Shown piece after piece: positions 1 to 8,200 of a DNA stretch of 64,000 nucleotides (position 1 is its first letter; every line of letters starts with the position of its first letter). A program made the translations under genes and the position numbers. Origin of the DNA: Paractinoplanes ovalisporus (lineage in GTDB: Bacteria; Actinomycetota; Actinomycetes; Mycobacteriales; Micromonosporaceae); NCBI RefSeq assembly GCF_016834655.1, contig NZ_JAENHP010000014.1, positions 62,001-126,000 of the forward strand. The letters run 5' to 3'. The notes below the pieces were generated by a model. It made no database searches. It was not told where the DNA came from and worked only from the letters and a program-made list of their open reading frames with translations.

Positions 1-1
1 G

Positions 2-739
2 ATCGCCGGGCTCAGCGTCGAGGACCGGATCTGCCTGGCCGGCACCGAGGTCGGCGAGCTCAGCCCGGACACCTCGCCCGAGGTGACGGCGGCGGTCGTC
101 CAGCACCCGACGACCCCGGCCCGGCACTACCTGACCTGCCAGGTGTTCGGCTGGGGCGGGCAACTGGTCACGACCGTGTACGTCCACATCGCCGTACAGG
201 GAAGGTCTCTGTATCTCGAGATGACGACCACGGCTCTCCCGCCGTGCGCCGAGCAGTACCGCGTCGTCGACACGGCCGAGGCCACCGAGCCGGTCGCGTG
301 GCTCCAGGCGCTCGGGCGCAGTGTGATCGAGACGCCGAGCATCATCGCGCGGGCGCCGCTGACCATCGGGCGGGCGGTGGCCGACCTGGTGATCGGGTCA
401 GGTCAGGTCGCGGGGGCGGCGACGCTGTCCCGCGGATTCGATTACGGCGCCCGATATTCCGTACGGGAAATGGGAACCGAACTCGTGCTGCGCAACGGGC
501 GCTATCTCGAGGACGGGTTGCGCAACCTGACCCAGATGCAGGACGTCGACCGCTACCGCCACCTGATCGAACGGCGGGTGCTGGCCGCGGTCCTCGACTT
601 CCTGGAGGACAGCGGCGTGGACACCGTCGAGTACCGGGCGCGGGCGGCGTCGATCCTGAACGTCACCGGCGGCCACAACAACTTCGGCGGGACGAACACC
701 TACAACGGCAGCGTGACCGTGCAGGCGGGTCGCTCGTGA
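2..739 (+). CDS. C-terminal part of unknown protein with terminal Gly/Asn amyloid-like motif (5' end outside window)
   Basis: The frame is open from base 2 with no clear start, so the gene very probably begins upstream of the window; a GTG at 83 would be an internal alternative. I do not recognise the main domain. The visible part has a beta-rich first half and a helical second half rich in Arg and Glu. The last 25 residues contain GGHNNFGGTNTYNGSVTV, nearly the same as the N-terminal motif of the next gene (GGFNNLGGTNSFHAPITV). The stop TGA overlaps the GTG start of that gene by four bases, so the two are translationally coupled. Adjacent receptor and effector genes with a shared short motif are known from NLR-linked bacterial amyloid signalling; that role is inferred here. 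Confidence 0.75.
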   Translation: MAGLSVEDRICLAGTEVGELSPDTSPEVTAAVVQHPTTPARHYLTCQVFGWGGQLVTTVYVHIAVQGRSLYLEMTTTALPPCAEQYRVVDTAEATEPVAWLQALGRSVIETPSIIARAPLTIGRAVADLVIGSGQVAGAATLSRGFDYGARYSVREMGTELVLRNGRYLEDGLRNLTQMQDVDRYRHLIERRVLAAVLDFLEDSGVDTVEYRARAASILNVTGGHNNFGGTNTYNGSVTVQAGRS

Positions 740-1581
740 TCCGGATCAGCGGCGGGTTCAACAACCTCGGCGGCACCAACTCGTTCCACGCGCCGATCAC
801 CGTGGGCGAGCCGGATATGGACGAGCCGGACACGCGCCGGGCCGATATCGGAGTGCTGACCGTCATCGACGAGGAGATCCGGGCGGTGGTCGAGGTGCTG
901 AGGAACCTGGACGGCTGTCGCACGCGGCGTCTGGCCGACGGGCCCATGGCGTACGAGGCCTGCCTGCCCGGCCACGACGGACGCCCGCTGCGGATCGCCG
1001 CCGTGCAGACGCTGACCCGCGGCACCGACTCGGCCGCGCTGGCCTGCCGGGGGCTGATCGACGCCTACCACCCGGCCACGGTGCTGCTGGTCGGCATCGC
1101 GGGCGGGGTGAACCCGAAGGTCCAGGTGGGCGACGTGGTGCTGGGCGACAGCGTGATCTCGTACGACGCCCGCCGGGAGACCGCGGAGGGAACCCGCCGC
1201 CGAGGCCAGACGCAGGTGGTCAGCGCGGCCGTCACGCACCGCCTCAACGAGTTCTTCCGCGACCGGCCGGCCCGCGGTTTCGGCATCCACCGGGGACCGA
1301 TCGGCTCGGGCAACGCGGTGGTGACCGACGCGCGGTCCGAGATCCGACATTGGCTGCGCGACGTCAACGAGAAGGTCATGGCCGTCGAGACCGAGGCCGC
1401 GGGCGTGGCCCAGGCTTTCCACGAGACCGCGCTGCGGGCCGGCCATCCGGTGGGCTGGTTGCCGGTCCGCGGCATCTCGGACACTGCCGACGAGCACAAG
1501 ACCCACTCCCATCACGACCTGGCGGCCCGCAACGCCGCCGCCACGATGGCGCTGCTCGCGCCCTACCTGGACTTCCGGTGA
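736..1581 (+). CDS. Nucleoside phosphorylase/nucleosidase-family effector with N-terminal Gly/Asn motif
   Basis: The protein has 281 residues from GTG 736, chosen because it gives a GTGA overlap with the preceding stop and keeps the N-terminal motif in frame. Residues about 6-20 form the GGFNNLGGTN motif shared with the neighbour. The rest is the PNP_UDP_1 fold (MTA/SAH nucleosidase and purine phosphorylase superfamily): the glycine-rich VGIAGGVNPKVQVGDVVLGD segment at about 117-136, a purine-site AVETEAAGVAQAF segment near 215, and RGISDTAD near 245 with the likely catalytic Asp249. The family cleaves N-glycosidic bonds of purine nucleosides. In fungi and bacteria it also occurs as an effector of NLR-type receptors. 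With this motif and partner, a conflict or cell-suicide effector is more likely than a housekeeping salvage enzyme. Confidence 0.85.
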   Translation: MIRISGGFNNLGGTNSFHAPITVGEPDMDEPDTRRADIGVLTVIDEEIRAVVEVLRNLDGCRTRRLADGPMAYEACLPGHDGRPLRIAAVQTLTRGTDSAALACRGLIDAYHPATVLLVGIAGGVNPKVQVGDVVLGDSVISYDARRETAEGTRRRGQTQVVSAAVTHRLNEFFRDRPARGFGIHRGPIGSGNAVVTDARSEIRHWLRDVNEKVMAVETEAAGVAQAFHETALRAGHPVGWLPVRGISDTADEHKTHSHHDLAARNAAATMALLAPYLDFR

Positions 1582-1608
1582 GCGACAGCCCGCGCCGATG
1601 AGGCGGGT

Positions 1609-2010
1609 TCAGCGGGCGGCGCGACGGTGGGCTTCGCTGCCCTCGCGATAGAACAGGTAGCCGCCGTGGTGCAGGACGTCGCCTTCGAAGCGGCCGTCGG
1701 CGGTGAAGCCGGAGTCGTCCCAGTAGTCGATGTGGGCGCCCCGCACCTCGTAGCGGCCGGTGTAGGCGCTGGCCCGCGAGCCGCGGGCCTCGTCGTAGCG
1801 CCCGCCCGGCAACAACTCCTGGCGGATGTGGTTGTCGGCGGTGACCCACATTCCGACGTACGGATGTGAGGCCGCGGAACTCGCGTCGGCGGGCTCGGAT
1901 CCGGGCTCCGGAGCTGTGCGGCAGGCCGCGAGTGCGCCCGCCGCGAAGAGGAGCACCGCGAGGCCGACCTGGCGTCGCACCCCGGCTGTCCAGCGCTTGT
2001 ATTCGCTCAT
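1609..2010 (-). CDS. Atu4866-domain lipoprotein
   Basis: The protein has 133 residues. A basic N-terminus and hydrophobic stretch end in the lipobox ALAAC with Cys30, so the mature protein is probably a membrane-anchored lipoprotein. The remainder (VGMWVTADNHIRQELL, then GRYDEARG, YTGRY, HIDYWDDSGFTADG) matches the small beta-barrel Atu4866 family. Its role is not known; related proteins sit beside oxidoreductases. The start is supported by a TAGCTT -10 box six bases upstream, which makes the mRNA leaderless. It is convergent with the nucleosidase gene. Confidence 0.85.
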   Translation of the reverse strand: MSEYKRWTAGVRRQVGLAVLLFAAGALAACRTAPEPGSEPADASSAASHPYVGMWVTADNHIRQELLPGGRYDEARGSRASAYTGRYEVRGAHIDYWDDSGFTADGRFEGDVLHHGGYLFYREGSEAHRRAAR

Positions 2011-2016
2011 GAACCC

Positions 2017-2022
2017 AAGCTA
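2017..2022 (-). promoter_or_regulatory. Leaderless -10 box for the Atu4866 lipoprotein
   Basis: TAGCTT on the minus strand with six bases to the ATG at 2010. Transcription should start at or next to the start codon, and no Shine-Dalgarno is visible. Confidence 0.6.
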
Positions 2023-2156
2023 GGTGCGCGCCGGGCCGCCGTTCAGGGTGCGTCACACCCACCCACGCGTCACCCGAGCTCCCACCCGCGCACCGCCGGA
2101 ACTCCCGCCCACGCGGCGCCCGAGCTTCCGTCCGCACGCCGCCGATCAGCGGTTTG

Positions 2157-2735
2157 TCACTCGTGGCCGGGGGACAGGTGGGCGCGCTCGCCCTGGGCGC
2201 CGAACAAGGTCAGCAGCTCGGCCGGCTGGGCGTCGGCGCTGCCGATCCAGTGCGGGGTGCGGGTGTCGAACTCGGCGGCCTCGCCCGGGCCCAGCTGGAA
2301 CTCGCGCTCGCCGAGCTGGAAGCGGATGTGGCCGTTGAGCACGTAGAACCATTCGTACCCGTCGTGGGTCTGCAGCTTCGTCGTGGGCGAGCGCCCGGCC
2401 GGCGGGTAGATCACCTTGTACGCCTGGACGCCGCCGGCCCGCCGGGTCAGCGGCACGATCGTGAGGCCGTGCCGCCGGATCGGCTTCAGGTGGATGCGCG
2501 GATCGCCGGTGGGCGGGGCCGCGACCAGGTCGTCGAGCGGCACCCCGTGCGCCCGGGCCAGCGGCAGCAGCTGTTCCAGGGTCGGCCGGAGCTTGCCGTT
2601 CTCGAGGCGCGACAGCGTGCTGGCGGTCAGACCGGTCTCGGCGGCCAAATCGGCCAGCGTGACGCCGCGGGCCTTGCGGAGCTCGTGCAGGCGGGGACCG
2701 ACCCCGGCCAGGACGTCCTGTTCCACGGTTCCCAT
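2157..2735 (-). CDS. XRE-family regulator with C-terminal cupin
   Basis: The protein has 192 residues. Residues about 13-68 form a Cro/C1-type helix-turn-helix (LHELRKARGVTLADLAAETG, then LSRLENGKLRPTLEQLLPLA). Residues about 110-180 form a cupin_2 barrel (EWFYVLNGHIRFQLGEREF, LGPGEAAEFDTRTPHW), which usually binds a small effector or metal. It is divergent from the methyltransferase gene at 2801, so it probably controls that gene and itself through the intervening palindrome. The ATG at 2735 has a CATGAT -10 six bases upstream and a TTGCAA -35. Confidence 0.9.
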   Translation of the reverse strand: MGTVEQDVLAGVGPRLHELRKARGVTLADLAAETGLTASTLSRLENGKLRPTLEQLLPLARAHGVPLDDLVAAPPTGDPRIHLKPIRRHGLTIVPLTRRAGGVQAYKVIYPPAGRSPTTKLQTHDGYEWFYVLNGHIRFQLGEREFQLGPGEAAEFDTRTPHWIGSADAQPAELLTLFGAQGERAHLSPGHE

Positions 2736-2741
2736 CGGCCC

Positions 2742-2793
2742 ATCATGCGGATCCGCAACTTTTCTTGCAAGTCTGGAACGGCGGCGGTGATGC
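2742..2793. promoter_or_regulatory. Face-to-face leaderless promoters sharing one palindromic -35 element
   Basis: CTTGCAAG at 2764-2771 is a perfect palindrome, so TTGCAA reads as a -35 on both strands. Toward the regulator a 17-base spacer leads to CATGAT (2742-2747, minus) and the ATG is six bases on. Toward the methyltransferase a 17-base spacer leads to TGATGC (2788-2793) and the ATG is seven bases on. One bound regulator here could control both genes. The second -10 is a weak match. Confidence 0.5.
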
Positions 2794-2800
2794 TGGTGGC

Positions 2801-3412
2801 ATGACTGCGGAGACGTTCTGGGAGAAGCATTACGGCAAGCGACGTACGTGGGGCGGCCGCGCCAACCCGCTGCTGGTCGAGACGGCCGGCGGGTTGACCC
2901 CGGGCGCGGCCCTGGACCTGGGCTGCGGCGGGGGTGGCGACGCCCTCTGGTTGGCCCGGCAGGGCTGGCAGGTCACCGCCGTCGACGTCTCCCCCACCGC
3001 CGTCGAGGGGGTGCGGGCCGCCGCCCGTGACGAGGGCCTGCCGGTGACCACCGCGCAGCACGACCTGGCCGAGAGCTTCCCGGAGGGCAGCTTCGACCTG
3101 GTCTCCGCGCAGTACTTCCACACGCCGCTCCCGCTGGACCGGGCCCGGGTGCTGCGCACCGCCGCACGGTCACTGCGCCCCGGCGGCCTGCTGCTGGTGG
3201 TCGACCACGGATCGACCGCGCCCTGGTCGTGGAACCAGGACCCGGACACGCGCTTCCCGACCCCGTACGAGGTGGCCGCGGAACTTGATCTGAGCCCCGA
3301 GGAGTGGAGCGTGGTGCGGGCCGACATGCCGCAGCGGAAGGCGACCGGGCCGGGCGGGCAGTCGGCCACGGTCACCGACAACGTGCTCGCGATCCGGAGG
3401 GCCGCCGCATGA
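2801..3412 (+). CDS. Class I SAM-dependent methyltransferase
   Basis: The protein has 203 residues from ATG 2801. Motif I is ALDLGCGGGGDALWLARQGW at about 37-56, followed by acidic VDVSPTAVEG and by motif IV-like SFDLVSAQYFHTPLP. It resembles the small TehB/UbiE-like methyltransferases often placed beside XRE-cupin regulators. The substrate cannot be read from sequence; a toxic metalloid or small molecule is a family-based guess. It overlaps the next gene by ATGA, so the two form an operon. Confidence 0.88.
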   Translation: MTAETFWEKHYGKRRTWGGRANPLLVETAGGLTPGAALDLGCGGGGDALWLARQGWQVTAVDVSPTAVEGVRAAARDEGLPVTTAQHDLAESFPEGSFDLVSAQYFHTPLPLDRARVLRTAARSLRPGGLLLVVDHGSTAPWSWNQDPDTRFPTPYEVAAELDLSPEEWSVVRADMPQRKATGPGGQSATVTDNVLAIRRAAA

Positions 3413-3957
3413 GGGACACCGCCCCGACCGACCGGACGGCCCGCCGCGTGAAGAACACCGACCGAGCTGCGGCTCCGACCGGACGGAAGGCCCGCCGCGC
3501 CAAGGACGCCGGCCCGCCCGCGACCCCGGACGACGAGAAGGCGACTCTGCGGGGCTTCCTCGACTATCTGCGCGAAGCGATCATCACCAAGGCGTCGGGG
3601 GTCGAGGAGCCCGCTGTCCGGGAGCCCGGCGTCTCCTCCGGCACCAATCTGCTGGGCCTGGTCAAACACCTGACGTACGTGGAGCGCTTCTACTTCCTCG
3701 GCCGGCCGATCACCTCGATGCGCCGTACGTTTCAGCCGACCCGCAAGGAGACCGTCGAGCAGTTGGTGGCCGACTACCGGGAGGCGGTCCGCGAGTCGAA
3801 CGAGGTCATCGACGCGTGCACCGACCTGACCGAGCCGGCCCCGCGGCCGGGCCGCACGATGCGCTGGACGCTGGTCCACATGATCGAGGAGACGGCACGC
3901 CACGCGGGCCACGCCGACATCCTGCGCGAGCAGATCGACGGCGCTACCGGACGCTGA
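3409..3957 (+). CDS. DinB-like (DUF664) family protein
   Basis: The protein has 182 residues from ATG 3409, which overlaps the methyltransferase stop. Its first 40 residues are a basic, low-complexity extension with repeated TARR/KARR elements. From about residue 42 it is a four-helix DinB/DUF664 bundle: LRGFLDYLREAIITKASG, NLLGLVKHLTYVERFYF with a likely metal-ligand His, and LVHMIEETARHAGHADILRE with two more His. Members include mycothiol- or bacillithiol-dependent transferases, so a thiol-linked detoxification role with the upstream methyltransferase is possible. The basic extension is unusual and could be an extended N-terminus. Confidence 0.85.
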   Translation: MRDTAPTDRTARRVKNTDRAAAPTGRKARRAKDAGPPATPDDEKATLRGFLDYLREAIITKASGVEEPAVREPGVSSGTNLLGLVKHLTYVERFYFLGRPITSMRRTFQPTRKETVEQLVADYREAVRESNEVIDACTDLTEPAPRPGRTMRWTLVHMIEETARHAGHADILREQIDGATGR

Positions 3958-4061
3958 GCGGCAGCGCGGAAGGCGGGGCGCGCACGGGCAGACGCGGGCG
4001 GCACGGATAAGCGCGGGAAGGCGCGGGGCAGCGCTGGCTGCGTGGAAAAGCGCGGGGTGGG

Positions 4062-4685
4062 CTACCGGCCGTTCAGCAGGTCGTCGATGGTCAAGGGTGA
4101 CGGCGGGGGCAGTGGGCCCGTCACGCGGAACGCCGTGAGGAGGTAGCCGAGCAGGCGGCGGGCCGCGGCCGGGGCGAACTCGCTCGGGCCGGCCGCGATG
4201 CCGCCGACGGCCAGGACTATGACGGCCAGGTCGCCGGGGACGAAGTCGGGGCGCAGGGTGCCTGCGGCCTGGGCGCGGCGGACCAGTTCGGCGAAACCGT
4301 CCACGGCCCGGGTGCGTTCCGCGGACAGGCCGCCGGTGAAGGCGGCGCCGAACGCCCTGTTCTCGGTGTGCATCAGGCACACCTTTTCGAGAAAGAGGCA
4401 GAATCCGCGCCACGGGTCGGGGTCGGCCAGGGCGTCGTCGACGGTGGCCGCGCACACCCGGAACTCGGCGGTGAAGGCCTCCGCGAGCAGCGCCTCCTTT
4501 GTCGGGAAGCGGCGATAGACGGTGGCCACGCCGACGCCGGCCCGCCGCGCGATCGAGGGCATCGAGACCTCGGGACCGCGTTCGGCATAGAGGCCGCGGG
4601 CGGCGGCGACAATGCGGTCGCGATTGTCCTGAGCGTCGCCGCGGAGCCCTTCGGCGGGGCGGGAGTGAGAGGTCGGGATGCTCAT
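4062..4685 (-). CDS. TetR-family transcriptional regulator
   Basis: The protein has 207 residues from ATG 4685. The TetR helix-turn-helix lies at about 23-67 (RDRIVAAARGLYAERG, MPSIARRAGVGVATVYRRFP, KEALLAEAF); the C-terminal half is the usual helical ligand domain. Its gene is divergent from the deazaflavin oxidoreductase at 4734, with only 48 bases between start codons, so that gene is the likely target. A TAAACT -10 seven bases upstream supports this start and a leaderless mRNA. Confidence 0.9.
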   Translation of the reverse strand: MSIPTSHSRPAEGLRGDAQDNRDRIVAAARGLYAERGPEVSMPSIARRAGVGVATVYRRFPTKEALLAEAFTAEFRVCAATVDDALADPDPWRGFCLFLEKVCLMHTENRAFGAAFTGGLSAERTRAVDGFAELVRRAQAAGTLRPDFVPGDLAVIVLAVGGIAAGPSEFAPAAARRLLGYLLTAFRVTGPLPPPSPLTIDDLLNGR

Positions 4686-4692
4686 TCCTATC

Positions 4693-4726
4693 AGTTTATG
4701 GCATCGCGCTCGGACGCTGTTAGCGT
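4693..4726. promoter_or_regulatory. Divergent leaderless promoters with a TetR operator candidate
   Basis: Minus strand: TAAACT (4693-4698) seven bases before the TetR ATG. Plus strand: TAGCGT (4721-4726) seven bases before the oxidoreductase ATG. The 13-base inverted repeat ACGCT-GTT-AGCGT (4714-4726) covers the plus-strand -10 and is a plausible TetR operator. Confidence 0.5.
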
Positions 4727-4733
4727 GGTCGGT

Positions 4734-5069
4734 ATGAGGTTCCAGAAATTGGTTGACGGGTTCAATTCCTGCGCGCTCTCGCTGCGCGATTCGCCGCGGT
4801 TCGGACCGGCAGCGAGCAGGCATCTGACGATCGTCAGCTACACCGGGCGGCGCTCCGGGAAGGAGTTCAGCACACCGGTGGCGTACAAGCGGAAAGGCGG
4901 GACGGTCGCCATTGTGGTGCAATTTCCGGACGCCAAGAAATGGTGGCGTAATTTTGCAGGCCAGGGCGGGCCGCTGACGCTGGAACTGGACGGCCGGAAG
5001 CAGACGGGGCATGCGGTGGCGCGACGCGACGGACGCACCCGGGTCAAGGTGACGGTGAGCCTGGACTGA
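4734..5069 (+). CDS. Nitroreductase/deazaflavin-dependent oxidoreductase (DUF385 type)
   Basis: The protein has 111 residues. HLTIVSYTGRRSGKEFSTPV followed by FPDAKKWWRNF and LTLELDGRKQTG is the signature of the F420-dependent nitroreductase/quinone reductase family related to Ddn. The family uses the deazaflavin F420 for hydride transfer; the substrate here is unknown. The protein is shorter than the usual 130-150 residues, mostly at the C-terminus. It is divergent from the TetR gene, which probably represses it. Confidence 0.85.
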   Translation: MRFQKLVDGFNSCALSLRDSPRFGPAASRHLTIVSYTGRRSGKEFSTPVAYKRKGGTVAIVVQFPDAKKWWRNFAGQGGPLTLELDGRKQTGHAVARRDGRTRVKVTVSLD

Positions 5070-5123
5070 CGCCGCGGGGCCTTGCGGGCAACTCCGAAGA
5101 CACGTCTTGAGTCGATCAAGGAA

Positions 5124-5171
5124 TTGACCATAACGTGAAGGGCAGCACGTATTGAAACGTTCAAATACGTG
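5124..5171 (+). promoter_or_regulatory. Promoter and LacI-type operator of the rhamnosidase gene
   Basis: A 26-base near-palindrome (5146-5171) has outer arms CACGTATT/AATACGTG and core GAAACGTTC; 22 of 26 positions are symmetric. Cores with a central CG like this are typical of LacI-family operators. A TTGACC -35 (5124-5129) with 17 bases to ACGTAT puts the -10 inside the operator, so binding would block transcription. No LacI gene is adjacent. Confidence 0.65.
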
Positions 5172-5209
5172 AATCCCCACTACGGACTCCCCCCACCGAG
5201 GAGAACCCG

Positions 5210-8200
5210 ATGGCCCGTAGAAACCTGCGGGGTGCGTTCGCGCTGCTCCTGGCGACCGCCACCGCCCTGTCCACCCTCCCCTCCCCCGCTGCCGCCGCCC
5301 CCGAACCCGCGAACAAAGCCCCCGAACCCGCGAGCAAAGCGGCCGAACACGCGAGCAAAGCCCCCGAAAGCGCGACCAAAGCAGCCGCCGCGGTCAACCT
5401 CGACGCCGCCCACTGGATCTGGTACCCCGAGGGCGACCCCGTCCAGACCGCCCCGGCCGCCACCCGCTACCTGCGCCGCACCTTCACCGCCCCCACCGGC
5501 CCCTACACCGACGCCCAGCTCGTGCTTACCGGCGACGACACCGTCGACGTGTGGCTCAACGAGACCTACCTGGCCGGCTCCCCCCGCACCACCGACGCGT
5601 GGCGCCAGGCCCGCTACGTCGACCTCGCCGCGGCCCTCAAACCGGGCGCCAACACGCTGCGGATCGCCGTCCGCAACACCAGTTCCGGCCCGGCCGGCCT
5701 GCTCGGTCACCTGCGGGTCGCCGCCTCGGGCGGGACGGTCGACCTGGTCACCGATGGCACCTGGCAGGCGGCCACCACCGTGCCCGAGACCTGGGTGACC
5801 GCGAAGGACCTCGGCCCGTACGGGAATGGGCCGTGGTCTCGCAATGTCAGCGCCCCAGCCGACGCCGCCTCGCCCGTCACCCTGGCCGGCCTGACCACCG
5901 AGCGGCAGACCAACCCGATCGGGCTCGACGCGCGCAAGCCCCGCTTCGGCTGGCGGCTCGTGGCCGGCGTCAACGGCCAGGTCCAGGGCCGCTACCAGGT
6001 CACCGTCGGCACCTCCCCGGGCGCGACCGACGTCTGGGACTCCGGGCAGGTCGCCTCGGGTCAGAGCGTCGACGTCCCGTACGGGGGCCCGGCCCTGACG
6101 AGCAACCGCACATACCATTGGCGCGTACGCGTGTGGGACGCCCAGGGACGGCCCAGCCCGTGGAGCCCGGCCGCGCGTTTCGACACCGGCCTGTTCGACC
6201 CGGCGTCCGAGTGGCAGGCCGGTTTTGTCGGCGCCCCGGTCACGGCGAATCTCACCGGAGCGAGCTGGATCTGGTATCCCGAGGGCGATCCGGTCAACTC
6301 CGTGCCGGCCGGAACGCGCTACTTCCGCCGTACGTTCGACCGCTCCGCCGCCGGCACCCCCGCAACCCTGGTCGTGACCGGGGACGACACCGCCGACGTC
6401 TGGATCAACGGCACACCGGTCAGCAGTTCGCGCCGGGTCGCCGACTCGTGGAAGCGGGCCACCACCGTGGACGTGACCGCGCAGCTGCGGACCGGCAGCA
6501 ACACGATCGCGATCGCCGCCACCAACACCACGGCCGGGCCGGCCAGTGTGATCGCCAAGCTCGGTTCGCTGGTCACCGACGGCGCCTGGAAGTCGAGCCA
6601 GACCGGGCCGTCGGGCTGGCAGCAGCCCGGGTTCGACGACAGCGCCTGGACCGCCGCCCGGGTCAGTGCCCCGCTCGGGGGCGGGCAGTGGGGCTCCCAG
6701 GTTTCGGTGCCGTCCTTCACCCCGTACGTCAGCAAGGGTTTTGATCTGGCGAAGCCGGTCGCGCGGGCGAGACTGTTCGCCACCGCGCTCGGCCTGCACG
6801 AGACGTTCCTCAACGGGGCCCGGGTCACCGACGAGCGGCTGGCGCCGGGCTGGACCGACTACACCAAGCGCCTGCAATATCGGGTGTACGACGTGACCGC
6901 CAAGCTGCGCACCGGCGGCAACACGCTGGGCGCACTGGTCGGCAACGGCTGGTACTCGGGCAGTCTCGGGTTCGCCGGGAGCCAGCGCTACGGCACGCAG
7001 CCGTGGTATTCGGCCCGGTTGAGCGTCGAGTTCACCGACGGCACGCGCACCGACGTCCGTACGGACGGCTCCTGGACCTCCGCCCCCAGCACCGTGGTCG
7101 CCGACGACCTCTATCACGGCGAGGACCAGGACGCGCGGATCACGAGCACGGCCGGCACCCCGGTCGCGGTCCGCACGGCCGCCCAGCCCACCCTGGTCGC
7201 GCAGGTCGACCCCGGCGTCACGGTGCAGCAGGAGTTCACGCCGAAGGCGATCACCCAGCCCAAGCCGGGGGCGTGGATCGTCGACCTGGGCCAGAACTTC
7301 GCGGGCTGGAACCGGCTGAAGGCCACCGGACCGGCCGGCACGAAGGTCACGTTGCGGCACGGCGAGATCCTGAACGCCGACGGCACGCTCTACACCACCA
7401 ATCTGCGCGCGGCCCAGGCCACCGACACGTTCACGCTGGCCGGAACCGGCGCGACGGAGGTGTTCGAGCCGAACTTCACGGTGCACGGTTACCGGTACGT
7501 CGAGATCACCGGCTACCCGGGCACGGTCACCGCGGACAGCCTGACCGGCCGGGCCGCGTGGACCGACGGCGCCGGGACGGGCACGTTCACCACCAGCGAC
7601 CCGATGATCAACCAGGTGCAGCACAACATCCTCTGGGGTGCGCGCTCCAACCTGCTCTCGATCCCGACCGACTGCCCGCAACGCGACGAGCGGCTGGGCT
7701 GGACCGGGGACATCGCGTCGTTCGCGGCCACGTCGACGTTCGGCTTCGACACGCACGGGCTGCTGGCCAAGTTCGCCGACGACATGGTCGACGCGCAACG
7801 CTCGGACGGCGCGTTCACCGACGTGGCGCCCGCGGTCATCGACGGCGCGGGCAAGGCCGGCTGGGCCGACGCGGGCGTGATCGTGCCGTACACGATCTGG
7901 CAGCGCTACGGCGACCTCGCGCCCGCCGACAAGCACTTCGCGGCGATGGCGAAATACGTCGACTACCTGCGCTCGACGGCGGGCGCCGACCTGGTCCGCA
8001 ACCACGAGACGTTCGGTGACTGGCTCAACGTCGACGACAACACCCCCAACGACGTTTCCAGTACGGCGTTCTTCGGCTGGTCGGCCCGCCTGGTGTCCCG
8101 CATGGCGGCGGCCACGGGGCGGACGGCGGAGGCCGCGTCCTACGGCACGCTGGCCGACCAGATCGCGGCCGCGTTCACCAACCGGTTCGTGGCCGCCGAC

